A DNA stretch of 64,000 bases from Micromonospora parva (GTDB lineage: Bacteria > Actinomycetota > Actinomycetes > Mycobacteriales > Micromonosporaceae). The stretch spans positions 124,001-188,000 of the forward strand of contig NZ_JNZS01000004.1 in assembly GCF_000718515.1 (NCBI RefSeq). Reading direction: 5' to 3'. The translations under genes were made by a program, and so were the position numbers. This document shows positions 45,675 to 54,562 of the stretch, piece by piece. Each line of letters starts with the position of its first letter. The first letter of the stretch is position 1. Below the pieces are notes generated by a model, which saw only the letters and a program-made list of their open reading frames with translations, did not search any database and was not told where the DNA came from.

Positions 45675-46505
45675 CTACCCGGAATGTTTCTGCAGCGCTG
45701 CAAGCAACCGGGTGGCGAGATCCTTGCGACAGACCAGGAGGTCGGGCAGTCGCGGATCCGCCTCGTTGTATTTCAGCGCAGAACCGTCGATCCGGGAAGC
45801 GTGCAGTCCGGTGGCCGTCGCCACAGCGACCGGGGCCGCCGAGTCCCACTCGTACTGCCCACCTGCATGGATGTACGCGTCCACCTCGCCGGTGACCACG
45901 GCGGCGATTTTCGCTCCGGCCGAACCCATCGGCACCAGGTGCGCGCCGACGTCCTCGGCCAGGTCGGTCAGGAAGACCGGCGGCCGGCTCCGGCTCGCCG
46001 CGAGGCGGATCTTCCGCTCGCCGGCGGTCGCCGCCTCCACTGTCATCGGCGGGTACGCCGGCGGGTAGTCGGTGCCCAGCACCCGGTGCTGCGCCGGCAA
46101 CCCCACCGCCCCGGCGACCAGCCCGTGCGGACTCGGCGCGTTGCGTGCCCAGAGTGCCACGTGCACCGCCCAGTCCGAGCGGCCCTCCTCGGAGAACTCC
46201 CGGGTGCCGTCCAACGGGTCGACGATCCACACCCGGTCCGCGGTCAACCGCGACACCGCCCCGGTGTTCACCTCCGCGGCCCAGGCCAACCGCGACCCCT
46301 CGTCCTCCTCGGAGAGCACCGCGTCACCCGGACGCCACTTCGCCAACTCCGTGCGGATCAGGTCGTGCGACACCTTGTCCCCGGCCGACTTCAGCGCGCC
46401 GGTGTCGGCGAAACCCATCTCGGTGCGCAGGTCGAGCAGCGCCTGCCCGGCCCGGGACGCCAACCATCGGGCGAACGCGCCATCGATCATCGGAGGACTG
46501 CTCAT
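45675..46505 (-). CDS. cysQ: 3'(2'),5'-bisphosphate nucleotidase, CysQ-like
   Basis: The 276-residue Mg-dependent phosphatase removes the 3' phosphate of PAP formed in sulfate assimilation. It has VLSEEDEGSRL, the metal-binding VWIVDPLDGTREF and YEWDSAAPVAVATATGL, typical of the inositol monophosphatase-like fold. ATG 46505 follows GGGAG at seven bases. It lies just upstream of cysD, which fits its role. Confidence 0.9.
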   Translation of the reverse strand: MSSPPMIDGAFARWLASRAGQALLDLRTEMGFADTGALKSAGDKVSHDLIRTELAKWRPGDAVLSEEDEGSRLAWAAEVNTGAVSRLTADRVWIVDPLDGTREFSEEGRSDWAVHVALWARNAPSPHGLVAGAVGLPAQHRVLGTDYPPAYPPMTVEAATAGERKIRLAASRSRPPVFLTDLAEDVGAHLVPMGSAGAKIAAVVTGEVDAYIHAGGQYEWDSAAPVAVATATGLHASRIDGSALKYNEADPRLPDLLVCRKDLATRLLAALQKHSG

Positions 46506-46636
46506 CTGCCCGCTCCCGTCGCCTCGCCGCGCTGCCCGCACGGGCCGATCCGCCGCGACTCGCGTCGCCGGTCGCGGCACGCCGAAAGGCGCAGACTACC
46601 GGGCCGTCGTTTCCGAGTCGGTACGCCCCGCCCGGC

Positions 46637-47227
46637 TCAGCTGCCGTGGTAGAGGTTCTGCGTCGGCTCCACGCCCTTGGTGATCACCGACTCCACCACG
46701 TCGGCGGCCCGGTCCACCAGGAAATCCAGCTCCTTGCGTTCTGCCGTGCCGAAATCCGACAGCACATAATCCGCCGGGTCCTGCCGCCCCGGCGGTCGAC
46801 CGACGCCGAACCGCACCCGGGCGTAGTCCTTCGTCCCCAGGGACTTCGACATCGAGCGCAGGCCGTTGTGCCCGCCCTCACCGCCGCCGAACTTGACCCG
46901 CACCTGACCGAACCCGATGTCCAGCTCGTCGTGCACCGCGATCACCTGCGTCGTCGGCACCTTGTAGAACTGGGCCAGCGCCGCGACCGGCCCACCGGAA
47001 AGGTTCATGTACGTCAGTGGCTTGACCAGCACCAGCTTCGGCCCACCGAACCCGAGTCGCGCCTCGGCCACCTCGGCCACCGCCCGCTTGTGCCGGCCGA
47101 AGCGGGCACCCACCCGACCGGCCAGCAGGTCGGCCACCATGAACCCGACGTTGTGCCGGTTCCCGGCGTACTCCCGACCGGGGTTGCCCAGGCCGACCAC
47201 CAGCCACGGCCCCGCCTCGTCCGTCAC
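46637..47227 (-). CDS. pth: Peptidyl-tRNA hydrolase
   Basis: The 196-residue enzyme frees tRNA from peptidyl-tRNA drop-off products. It has [21 protein letters not shown] (catalytic H25), [29 protein letters not shown] and [12 protein letters not shown] 47227 follows AAGGGA. It is downstream of rplY on the same strand, a common actinobacterial order. Confidence 0.95.
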   Translation of the reverse strand: MTDEAGPWLVVGLGNPGREYAGNRHNVGFMVADLLAGRVGARFGRHKRAVAEVAEARLGFGGPKLVLVKPLTYMNLSGGPVAALAQFYKVPTTQVIAVHDELDIGFGQVRVKFGGGEGGHNGLRSMSKSLGTKDYARVRFGVGRPPGRQDPADYVLSDFGTAERKELDFLVDRAADVVESVITKGVEPTQNLYHGS

Positions 47228-47270
47228 GACCCGTCCCTTCCGACGCCCATCCCAGCGACTCCCGATATGC

Positions 47271-47306
47271 CGACAGGCGCCCCCGAACATCCGGGGACGC
47301 CTGTCG
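47271..47306. terminator. Hairpin between rplY and pth
   Basis: CGACAGGCG-C-CCCCG and CGGGG-A-CGCCTGTCG pair over 14 positions with one mismatch and a six-base loop, 15 bases after the rplY stop. It probably ends most rplY transcripts. Confidence 0.65.
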
Positions 47307-47321
47307 CAGAGCTTGAACCGA

Positions 47322-48020
47322 TCAGGCCTCGGTGCGCGCCTCGGCGTTCTCGTCGCCCTCGGCGGCCGGGGCGGCGTCCGCGCCCTCGGAGCCCTCGGTG
47401 GTCTCGCCGACCTCGGCCTCGGCCTCGTCGGTGGCAACCTCGACCTCGGGCAGCGTCGCCTCGAGCTGCTCGGCGGTCGGGGCGGCGGTCACCGAGGCGA
47501 CGGTCATCTCCGAGTCGGCAGCCAGCTCGACGCCGGCCGGCAGCTGGACGTCGCTGGCGGTCACCTGGCTGCCCGCCTCCAGGCCCTCGATCGAGGCCTC
47601 GAGGTGGTCGGGGACCTTGGTGGCGTCCGCGGTCACCGAGAGGGTGTCGTGGTCGTGCACGATCAGGGTGTCCCGGGCGGCCTCACCGGTCAGCTGGACC
47701 GGGACCTCGACGGTGACCTTCTCGCCCCGGCGGACCAGGATCAGGTCGACGTGCTCGAAGGTGTCGCGGATCGGGTCACGCTGGATCGCCTTCGGCAGCG
47801 CCAGCACCTGGGTGCCGTCGGTGATGTCGATCGCGAAGAGCTGGTTGGCACCGCCCTTGCGGATCGCCGCGGCGAACTCCCGCGACGGCAGCGCGATGTG
47901 CTTGGGCTTCTCGCCGTGGCCGTACAGCACGGCGGGCACCTTGCCGGCCCGGCGGGTACGGCGGGCACCACCCTTGCCGAACTCGGTACGGGGCTCGGCG
48001 CTGATCTTTACCTCGGACAC
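47322..48020 (-). CDS. rplY: 50S ribosomal protein L25/general stress protein Ctc
   Basis: The 232-residue CTC-type L25 binds 5S rRNA. It starts at GTG 48020 with AGGAG seven bases upstream. Residues 1-95 are the L25 domain ([34 protein letters not shown]), then the TL5-like C-terminal domain ([13 protein letters not shown]), and a long acidic E/A-rich tail of about 50 residues, as in other actinobacteria. Confidence 0.95.
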   Translation of the reverse strand: MSEVKISAEPRTEFGKGGARRTRRAGKVPAVLYGHGEKPKHIALPSREFAAAIRKGGANQLFAIDITDGTQVLALPKAIQRDPIRDTFEHVDLILVRRGEKVTVEVPVQLTGEAARDTLIVHDHDTLSVTADATKVPDHLEASIEGLEAGSQVTASDVQLPAGVELAADSEMTVASVTAAPTAEQLEATLPEVEVATDEAEAEVGETTEGSEGADAAPAAEGDENAEARTEA

Positions 48021-48352
48021 GGGGAAACTCCTGATGCTTTTCGCTGCGGCGGCTTGTCGTCTAACGGTGCTGGGGCGAGGGGCTCGCTGGGGCTCATGCG
48101 TCATGAACGACTGCCCGGAGCACCGCGTCGATGACGGTGCCTCCGTGCGGCGCTTTTCAGCGGCCCGCCGGGCACCCTCGCCGTGGCAACCGCACCAGTC
48201 TACCCGAGCTGTTTCCAGGGTTTCCGGCAGTCCCCGATCACGGCTCAAGACCGGCCCGCCGGTGGTGCTTCCACCAGCGCGCCGGCCCCGTTTCCGCCAG
48301 TTTGCCAGCCCCGCCCCGCCAGCGTGTCAGGTGGCGGAAACGGGGCTCGGGG
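48021..48352. other. Intergenic region between prs and rplY
   Basis: These 332 bases contain the terminator-like hairpin at 48285-48346 and the rplY leader. I see no convincing ORF. An AAGACC/AACCGC-rich stretch shows no clear promoter pair. Confidence 0.6.
48285..48346. terminator. Inverted repeat after prs
   Basis: Perfect 15-base arms GCCCCGTTTCCGCCA and its complement enclose 32 bases, seven bases beyond the prs stop. The long loop makes it weaker than the other hairpins here. Confidence 0.55.
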
Positions 48353-49333
48353 TCAGCTCAGGCCACCGAAGAGGGTGGTCACCGAGCCGTCGTCGAAGAC
48401 CTCCCGGATCGCCCGCGCCAGCAGCGGCGCGATCGACAGCACGGTGAGCTTGTCCAACTGCTTCTCCGGCGGGAGCGGCAGCGTGTTCGTCACCACGATC
48501 TCGCTGATCGAGCTGTTCTTCAGCCGCTCGGTGGCCGGGTCGGACAGCAGCGCGTGGGTGGACGCGACAACGATCTCCGCGGCACCCGACTCCTTGAGGA
48601 TGTCGGCGGCCTTGGCGATCGTGCCCCCGGTGTCGATCATGTCGTCGACGATCAGGCAGACCCGACCCTCGACCTCACCGACCACCCGGTTCGCCACGAC
48701 CTGGTTCGGCTTCATCGGGTCACGGGTCTTGTGGATGAACGCCAGCGGGCAGCCGCCCAGCCGGTCGGTCCACCGCTCGGCCACCCGCACCCGGCCGGAG
48801 TCCGGTGCCACCACTGTCATCGGCCGGCCAGCGTACTTGTGCTCCACGTACTCGGCCAGGATGTCCATCGCGAAGAGGTGGTCCACCGGGCCGTCGAAGA
48901 AGCCCTGGATCTGCGCGGTGTGCAGGTCGACGGTGAGGATGCGGTTGGCGCCGGCGGTCTTCAGCAGGTCCGCCACCAGGCGGGCCGAGATCGGCTCCCG
49001 GCCGCGGTGCTTCTTGTCCTGGCGGGCGTACGGGTAGAACGGCAGCACCACGGTGATCCGCTTGGCCGACCCCCGCTTCAGCGCGTCGACCATGATCAGG
49101 GTCTCCATGACCCAGGTGTTCACCCCGTGCGTGACGGACTGCACCACGAAGGCGTCCGAACCACGTACCGAGTCCTTGAAGCGTACGAAGATCTCGCCGT
49201 TGGCGAACTCGTAGGCGTCGGCCGGAGTCGGCGCGACGCCGAGCACCTCGCCGATCTCCTTGGCCAACTCCGGAAAGCCACGTCCGGAAAAGAGCATCAG
49301 GCTTTTGCGGTTTTCGGCGACGATGCTGCCCAT
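48353..49333 (-). CDS. prs: Ribose-phosphate pyrophosphokinase
   Basis: The 326-residue class I PRPP synthase makes phosphoribosyl pyrophosphate from ribose-5-phosphate and ATP. Motifs: FSGRGFPELAKEI near the N-terminus, the catalytic flexible loop YPYARQDKKHRGREPI, DLHTAQIQGFFDGPVDHL and the PRPP loop VCLIVDDMIDTGGTI. It follows glmU by 58 bases on the same strand, the standard glmU-prs order. Confidence 0.96.
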   Translation of the reverse strand: MGSIVAENRKSLMLFSGRGFPELAKEIGEVLGVAPTPADAYEFANGEIFVRFKDSVRGSDAFVVQSVTHGVNTWVMETLIMVDALKRGSAKRITVVLPFYPYARQDKKHRGREPISARLVADLLKTAGANRILTVDLHTAQIQGFFDGPVDHLFAMDILAEYVEHKYAGRPMTVVAPDSGRVRVAERWTDRLGGCPLAFIHKTRDPMKPNQVVANRVVGEVEGRVCLIVDDMIDTGGTIAKAADILKESGAAEIVVASTHALLSDPATERLKNSSISEIVVTNTLPLPPEKQLDKLTVLSIAPLLARAIREVFDDGSVTTLFGGLS

Positions 49334-49391
49334 GGGCCCGTCTGCTCCCGTTTTGTCGGCGGTACCCGACCCGGTGGTGGTGGGTCAGGGA

Positions 49392-50927
49392 CTATTCGGT
49401 TGCAGTATCTCCCGGGCCGGATGTGCCGCCCACTCTCTTGGCTCCCCCGTGCATTGCCTCACTGTCGCTTGCGGCACCGGCCACACCCGACGCACCCTCG
49501 GCGGCGCGTTGCGCCCGCTCGGCAGCCGCCGCGGAGACCGTTCCGGGGCGCTTGCGCTGCACCCAGCCCTCGATGTTGCGCTGCGGTGCCCGGGTGACCC
49601 CGAGCGCGCCCGGTGGGACGTCCTGCGCGATCGCGCTGCCCGCCGCCACGTAGGCGCCGGCACCGACCTCGACCGGCGCGATCAGGCTCGTGTCGCAGCC
49701 GACGAAGGCACCCTCACCGACGATCGTGCGGTTCTTGTTCACCCCGTCGTAGTTCACGAAGATGGTCGCCGCGCCGATGTTGGCCTTCGCGCCGATCGTG
49801 GCGTCACCGACGTAGCTGAGGTGCGGAACCTTCGCACCCGGACCGATCTCGGTGTTCTTCACCTCGACGAACGTGCCGACCTTCGACTTCTCGGCCAGTC
49901 GGGCGGCCGGCCGCAGGTACGCGTACGGCCCGACGGTGGCGCCCGCGCCCACCTCGGCGCCGTCGGCGTGACTGCGGATCACCGACGCGCCCGGGCCGAC
50001 GACCGTGTCGATCAGGGTGACGTCCGGGCCGATCACCGCGCTCGCGCCGACCACCGTGCTGCCGCGCAACTGGGTGTTCTGGTCGACCACGGCGTCGCGG
50101 TCCAGCGCCACGGTCACGTCGATCCAGGTGGTGACGGGGTCGAGCAGGCTCACCCCGGTGCGCATCCACGCCTCGTTGATCCGGTCGCGCAGCAGCCGGC
50201 GCAGCGACGCCAGCTCCACCCGGTCGTTGCAGCCCAACGTCTCGACGTGGTCCACGGCGACGTGCACCGCCACCGGCTCACCGGCCGAGCGCAGCAGGCC
50301 GAAGACGTCCGTGAGGTATTCCTCGCCCTGGTCGTTGTCGGTGGAGAGCTTGCCCAGCGCCTCGCGCAGCCGCACCGCGTCGAACGCGTAGATGCCGGCG
50401 TTGATCTCCCGGATCGCGCGCTGCGTCGCGTCGGCGTCACGTTCCTCGACGATCTGCTCCAGGCGGCCGTCGGCGTCCCGGACGATCCGGCCGAGGCCGG
50501 TGGGGTCGGGCACCTCGGCGGCCAGCACGGTGGCCGCCGCGGCGGCTTCCTCGTGCGCGGTCACCAGCGCGCCGACGGTCTCGGGTCGCAGCAGCGGCAC
50601 GTCCCCGTTGATCACGACGACCGTGCCGGCGCCCTCCGGCACCGCGTCCAGCGCGATGCGGACGGCGTGCCCGGTCCCGAGCTGCTCGGCCTGGAGCACC
50701 GGCGTGGCGTCCGGGGCGACCTCGGACAGGTGCGCCCGGACCTGGTCGGCGCCGTGTCCCACCACGACGACGGTGCGGTCCGCGCCCAGCGGGGCGGCGG
50801 CGCTCAGCACGTGACCGAGCAGCGTGCGACCGAGCAGGGGGTGCAGCACCTTGGGCAGTGTCGACTTCATCCGCTTGCCCTCACCGGCGGCGAGCACGAC
50901 GACGGTACGGAGGTGGGGCTGGGGCAC
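49392..50927 (-). CDS. glmU: Bifunctional UDP-GlcNAc pyrophosphorylase / glucosamine-1-P acetyltransferase
   Basis: The 511-residue enzyme makes UDP-N-acetylglucosamine for the cell wall. The N-terminal uridyltransferase has VVLAAGEGKRMKS (from residue 10) and VINGDVPLLRPE; the C-terminal half is a left-handed beta helix with hexapeptide repeats such as GPGASVIRSHADGAEVGAGA and the acetyltransferase region NYDGVNKNRTIVGEGAF. GTG start with GGGAG seven bases upstream. The last 55 residues are a disordered A/G-rich tail, common in actinobacteria. Confidence 0.96.
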   Translation of the reverse strand: MPQPHLRTVVVLAAGEGKRMKSTLPKVLHPLLGRTLLGHVLSAAAPLGADRTVVVVGHGADQVRAHLSEVAPDATPVLQAEQLGTGHAVRIALDAVPEGAGTVVVINGDVPLLRPETVGALVTAHEEAAAAATVLAAEVPDPTGLGRIVRDADGRLEQIVEERDADATQRAIREINAGIYAFDAVRLREALGKLSTDNDQGEEYLTDVFGLLRSAGEPVAVHVAVDHVETLGCNDRVELASLRRLLRDRINEAWMRTGVSLLDPVTTWIDVTVALDRDAVVDQNTQLRGSTVVGASAVIGPDVTLIDTVVGPGASVIRSHADGAEVGAGATVGPYAYLRPAARLAEKSKVGTFVEVKNTEIGPGAKVPHLSYVGDATIGAKANIGAATIFVNYDGVNKNRTIVGEGAFVGCDTSLIAPVEVGAGAYVAAGSAIAQDVPPGALGVTRAPQRNIEGWVQRKRPGTVSAAAAERAQRAAEGASGVAGAASDSEAMHGGAKRVGGTSGPGDTATE

Positions 50928-51037
50928 GATGTGGCTCCCGTCGGGACGGCGGACACTCTTGCGGCCATGCTAGCCGCGCGGCCCGGCACCTTCCCCGCTT
51001 ACCCCCACTGGGCCCCAAAACGGACCTAGGTGTGCAG

Positions 51038-51109
51038 CTCGGCCGCCAGGGTTCGAACCTGAAATACGGGTACCAAAGACCCGGGTGTTGCCAATTACAC
51101 CACGGCCGA
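51038..51109 (-). tRNA. tRNA-Gln (anticodon TTG)
   Basis: The 72-base minus-strand sequence folds as a cloverleaf: acceptor TCGGCCG with CGGCCGA and discriminator G, anticodon stem CGGGT/ACCCG with loop CTTTGGT (anticodon TTG, reading CAA), and T arm TCAGG-TTCGAAC-CCTGG. The 3' CCA is not encoded. It lies upstream of glmU, a usual actinobacterial location. Confidence 0.95.
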
Positions 51110-51423
51110 TCAGCGACGCGAGCACGTCGCTTGAGGGATGGACATCCCGCCGCTACACCTTAGCGCCCCGGCCGCCGGGCGCCATCGCTCATCCCGCCGC
51201 ACGGCTGGCGACCGACCCGCTCGGCACGTCGGGGCGGCCGACCCGCACCCCGGCCGCCTGCCTGCCGGAGTACCCACGTACCCCGCCACAATCCTCGGCT
51301 GACCTGCGTCTTTGATCAGTTTCGCGAGGGTGATTCGAAACTTCCCCGTGCGATCTACGGAGCCGTAAGTTACGGTGACGTAGGCGTAAGTTAGTGATCG
51401 TCATCTTCCCCCTGCGAGGTCCC
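51110..51423. other. Intergenic region between tRNA-Gln and desaturase
   Basis: These 314 bases include the tRNA promoter on the minus strand and the desaturase promoter/operator region at 51363-51393. I find no ORF that looks coding. Confidence 0.6.
51363..51393. promoter_or_regulatory. Candidate operator upstream of the desaturase gene
   Basis: CCGTAAGTTACGG (51363-51375) is a perfect palindrome, and its half CGTAAGTTA recurs at 51385-51393, 21 bases (two helical turns) downstream. TTACG and CGTAA arms also pair across the interval. The TetR protein encoded after the desaturase gene is the obvious candidate binder. Confidence 0.55.
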
Positions 51424-52389
51424 ATGTCCACCGCTCTGCTCGATCCCCACACCGCTGGCCCCGGCCCCAAACCACTCACCGACGGCAGCCAGTCCCCCGG
51501 CATCCTGGCCGCCCTCTGGGCTTTCGTGGTCATCCCCTTCGTCGCCCTGCTGGTCGCCGTGCCGGTGGCCTGGGGCGGCTGGCTGGGCTGGACCGACGTG
51601 ATCATCGGCCTGGTCTGGTACGTCGTCTCCGGGCTCGGCATCACCGTCGGTTTCCACCGCTACTTCACCCACGGCTCGTTCAAGGCCAAGCGGTGGCTGC
51701 GGGTGACTCTGGCCGTCGCGGGTTCACTGGCGGTGCAGGGTGAGATCATTCAGTGGGTCGCCGACCACCGACGGCACCACGCCTTCTCCGACCTGGAGGG
51801 TGACCCGCACTCGCCGTGGCGCTTCGGCACCAGCTTCTGGGCGTTGACCCGCGGCCTGTTCCACGCCCACGTGGGCTGGCTGTTCCGCCGGGAGCTGTCC
51901 AACCGGGCCCGTTTCGCACCGGACCTCATCGCCGACCGGGACATCAGCCGGGTCGACCGGCTCTTCCCGATGCTCGTGGCCATCTCGCTGCTCGGCCCGG
52001 CGCTGATCGGCGGCCTGGTGACCTGGTCCTGGCAGGGTGCGCTGACCGCGTTCTTCTGGGCCGGGCTGGTCCGGATCGGCCTCCTGCACCACGTCACCTG
52101 GGCGATCAACTCGGTGTGCCACGTCTACGGCGAGCGTCCGTTCGCGATGCGCCAGGGCGACCGCGCCTCGAACTTCTGGCCGCTGGCGATCCTGTCCTTC
52201 GGCGAGAGCTGGCACAACCTGCACCACGCCGACCCGACCAGCGCCCGACACGGCGTGCTGCGCGGTCAGGTGGACATCTCCGCCCGCGTGATCTGGTTGT
52301 TCGAGAAGATCGGCGCGGCGACGCAGGTGCGCTGGCCAAAGCCGGAACGCATCGCCGCCAAGCTCGTGAAGCCGGTCGCACCCCACTGA
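51424..52389 (+). CDS. Acyl-CoA / fatty acid desaturase
   Basis: The 321-residue membrane di-iron desaturase introduces double bonds into fatty acyl chains. The three histidine boxes are GFHRYFTHGSF, DHRRHHAFSD and WHNLHHADP; four hydrophobic helices surround them. ATG 51424 follows GAGG closely. It is of the delta-9 acyl-CoA type (about 300 residues) and probably adjusts membrane fluidity. A TetR gene follows in the same direction and a palindromic operator precedes it. A small GC-rich hairpin lies just after its stop. Confidence 0.92.
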   Translation: MSTALLDPHTAGPGPKPLTDGSQSPGILAALWAFVVIPFVALLVAVPVAWGGWLGWTDVIIGLVWYVVSGLGITVGFHRYFTHGSFKAKRWLRVTLAVAGSLAVQGEIIQWVADHRRHHAFSDLEGDPHSPWRFGTSFWALTRGLFHAHVGWLFRRELSNRARFAPDLIADRDISRVDRLFPMLVAISLLGPALIGGLVTWSWQGALTAFFWAGLVRIGLLHHVTWAINSVCHVYGERPFAMRQGDRASNFWPLAILSFGESWHNLHHADPTSARHGVLRGQVDISARVIWLFEKIGAATQVRWPKPERIAAKLVKPVAPH

Positions 52390-52614
52390 AACCGGGCGGT
52401 GCTCGTGGACACCGCCTGGCAGGATGTTCGGATGACCGAGCGACGCGGGGGGACCGGACGACTCGGCAACCGGGCAGCCGGGCCCTGACCCGGGTTCGGT
52501 CGGACGGCGCGGCAGGGCGGTCGGACCGCCGGCCAGTGAGGCGACGACGTGAACGGGCACAGCGGAGACACCATCCCACGGCAGGGCGTCATCGAGCGCC
52601 AGCGAGGCGGCGAT

Positions 52615-53301
52615 ATGCCCGAGAACAAGGATGGTGCCGAGGGCCGGCGGGCGACGCCGGCCCCGGCACCAAAACCGAAGACCACTTCTCGGGTACGCAT
52701 GTCGGCGGCCCAACGGCGGGAGCAGTTGATAGCGACCGGCCGGCAACTCTTCGCCGAGCGGGGTTTCGACGCCACCTCCATCGAGGAGGTGGCGTCCCGC
52801 GCCAAGGTCTCCAAGCCGGTGGTCTACGAGCACTTCGGCGGCAAGGAAGGGCTCTACGCGGTGGTGGTGGACCGGGAGGTCCGGGCCCTGCTGGACCGGA
52901 TCACCACGGCGTTGACCGCCGGGCATCCACGGGAGTTGCTGGAACAGGCGGCGCTGGCCCTGCTGGGCTACATCGAGGAGGAGACCAGCGGCTTCCGGGT
53001 GCTGGTCCGTGAGTCGCCGCTGATGTCCGCGACGGGCACCTTCAGCAGCGTGATGAACGACGTGGCGCACCAGGTCGAGCACATCCTGGGCGCCGAGTTC
53101 AAGAGCCGGGGGTACGACCCCAAGCTCGCCGAGCTGTACTCGCAGGCCCTGGTGGGCATGGTCGCGCTGACCGGCAGTTGGTGGCTGGAGGTGCGCAAGC
53201 CGCGCAAGGAGACGGTGGCGGCGCACCTCGTCAACCTCGCCTGGAACGGGTTGTCGCACCTGGAGGCGAAGCCGACGTTGATCACCGCCCGGCGCGGCTG
53301 A
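52615..53301 (+). CDS. TetR-family regulator
   Basis: The 228-residue protein starts at ATG 52615 with GAGG seven bases upstream. A charged N-terminal extension of about 30 residues (PAPAPKPKTTSRVRMSAAQR) precedes the HTH: QLFAERGFDATSIEEVASRA, then VSKPVVYEHFGGKEGLYAVV. The C-terminal ligand domain contains LLGYIEEETSGFRVLVRESP and SWWLEVRKPRKE. Its place after the desaturase gene suggests control of fatty acid unsaturation, possibly by acyl-CoA binding. Confidence 0.9.
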   Translation: MPENKDGAEGRRATPAPAPKPKTTSRVRMSAAQRREQLIATGRQLFAERGFDATSIEEVASRAKVSKPVVYEHFGGKEGLYAVVVDREVRALLDRITTALTAGHPRELLEQAALALLGYIEEETSGFRVLVRESPLMSATGTFSSVMNDVAHQVEHILGAEFKSRGYDPKLAELYSQALVGMVALTGSWWLEVRKPRKETVAAHLVNLAWNGLSHLEAKPTLITARRG

Positions 53302-53307
53302 CCCCGG

Positions 53308-53784
53308 TCAGGGGCGGTGCACGTCGGCCACCGGGTGCTTGCGGTGCTCCAACTCCGCCTCGGCGGACTCCGGCGGGCCGACCTTGTCGTACAGGCCGGT
53401 GCCGAGCAGGATCAGCCCGAACAGCATCGACACGACCACCGTCGACATCGAGAAGTTGAGGAAGTTCGCCTCGGTCTGCAGCACCGACATCATCAGGATG
53501 CTGGTCACCAGGAACACCACACCGGCGGTGAGGTTCATGTAGTGGCCGAGGTTGGTGCGCCGCGAGGCCCCGATGATCAGGAAGACCCCGAAGATCAGCG
53601 AGGCGAGCGAGAAGGCCAGGTTGGTCCGGAGTCCGAGGGCCCAGGTGCTGTTGCGGGCGAAGAGCGGGTCGCCGATCGTCTCGGCGACGCCCCAGACGCC
53701 GAATACCAGGATGTAGACGCCGATCAGCCCGGAGAGGACCCGGTAGAGCGGCCGAGCCGGATGATTGACCGGAAAATGCGGCAT
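53308..53784 (-). CDS. DUF4383 membrane protein (copy 1)
   Basis: The 158-residue protein has four membrane helices and the family N-terminus HFPVNHPARPLYRVLSGLIG. TEANFLNFSMSTVVVSMLFGL marks the last helix. Function is unknown. A second paralogue lies at 54006-54461, separated by a long inverted repeat. It converges with the tetR gene. Confidence 0.85.
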   Translation of the reverse strand: MPHFPVNHPARPLYRVLSGLIGVYILVFGVWGVAETIGDPLFARNSTWALGLRTNLAFSLASLIFGVFLIIGASRRTNLGHYMNLTAGVVFLVTSILMMSVLQTEANFLNFSMSTVVVSMLFGLILLGTGLYDKVGPPESAEAELEHRKHPVADVHRP

Positions 53785-53894
53785 GCCCAGACCCCCTGAT
53801 GTGACCGTTTCAGGGGAATTGTCGCCCAGAGCAGCGCCGACTGTCCGCAGAACCACAATGCCGGCAGGGTCCGCCGAAAGGCCGGACCAGGTCA

Positions 53895-53968
53895 GGTTTT
53901 CGCCGGAGCCCGAGCTGCGCAGGGATCAAGCCTGACCGCCCGGAGCAGCTCGGGCTCCGGCGAAAACC
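53895..53968. repeat. 23-bp perfect inverted repeat between DUF4383 paralogues
   Basis: Arms GGTTTTCGCCGGAGCCCGAG plus CTG and their complement at 53946-53968 enclose 28 bases that include GGGATCAAGCCTGACC. It could terminate transcription from the upstream paralogue, whose stop is at 54006. Confidence 0.8.
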
Positions 53969-54005
53969 CACGGCCGCAACCAAAGAGCAGCAACCACAGA
54001 CAGGA

Positions 54006-54461
54006 TCAGAGAACGAGCCGAGCCTTCTGGAACGCCTCCGCCTCGTCCTCCGTGCCGACCTTGCCGTACATGCCGACCATCAGCAGCACCAGTGCGGCAG
54101 TCATCACCACGATCACGGTGGTGATGCTGAAGTTGAAGATGTTGGCGTCGGTCCGGATGAACGCGAGACCGGCCAGGCTGATCACCATGAGGCCGTACGC
54201 CAGCCACTGGTTGATCGCCACGTCGATGTTGCGGCCGAGCACGGTGCCGATCAGCACGACGATCCCGAGCAGCACGCTGAGCAGCGAGAAGCCGAGGTTG
54301 GTGCCCTGACCGAGGACCCGGGTGTCGTCCTGGGCGAGGATCTCGTTGCCGGTGCTCGCGATGATGCCGAGCACCCCGAAGACGACCAGGTACAGACCGG
54401 TCAGCCCGCCGATCGCCCGGTAGATCGGCCGCGCGGGGTGGTTGACGGGGGTGTGGGCCAT
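54006..54461 (-). CDS. DUF4383 membrane protein (copy 2)
   Basis: The 151-residue paralogue of the previous protein begins AHTPVNHPARPIYRAIGGL and has four membrane helices with RTDANIFNFSITTVIVVMTA in the last. ATG 54461 follows GGAG at eight bases. The pair probably arose by tandem duplication. No function is known. Confidence 0.85.
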   Translation of the reverse strand: MAHTPVNHPARPIYRAIGGLTGLYLVVFGVLGIIASTGNEILAQDDTRVLGQGTNLGFSLLSVLLGIVVLIGTVLGRNIDVAINQWLAYGLMVISLAGLAFIRTDANIFNFSITTVIVVMTAALVLLMVGMYGKVGTEDEAEAFQKARLVL

Positions 54462-54562
54462 GTCTGTGTCTCCAACGCCGTGAGGTGAGGTGTCGCGGAC
54501 GATTGTCTCGCATGTGGCGGTGTGACGCCGCACACGGGGGCCGCGCCGGTGTGCCCCGCCCG

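Noticed and set aside
52432..52488. 18-codon ORF (MTERRGGTGRLG) with CAGGAT six bases upstream, between the desaturase and tetR genes
   Set aside because: The leaderless-like start is suggestive, but the ORF is short, ends 126 bases before tetR without an overlap, and has no further support.
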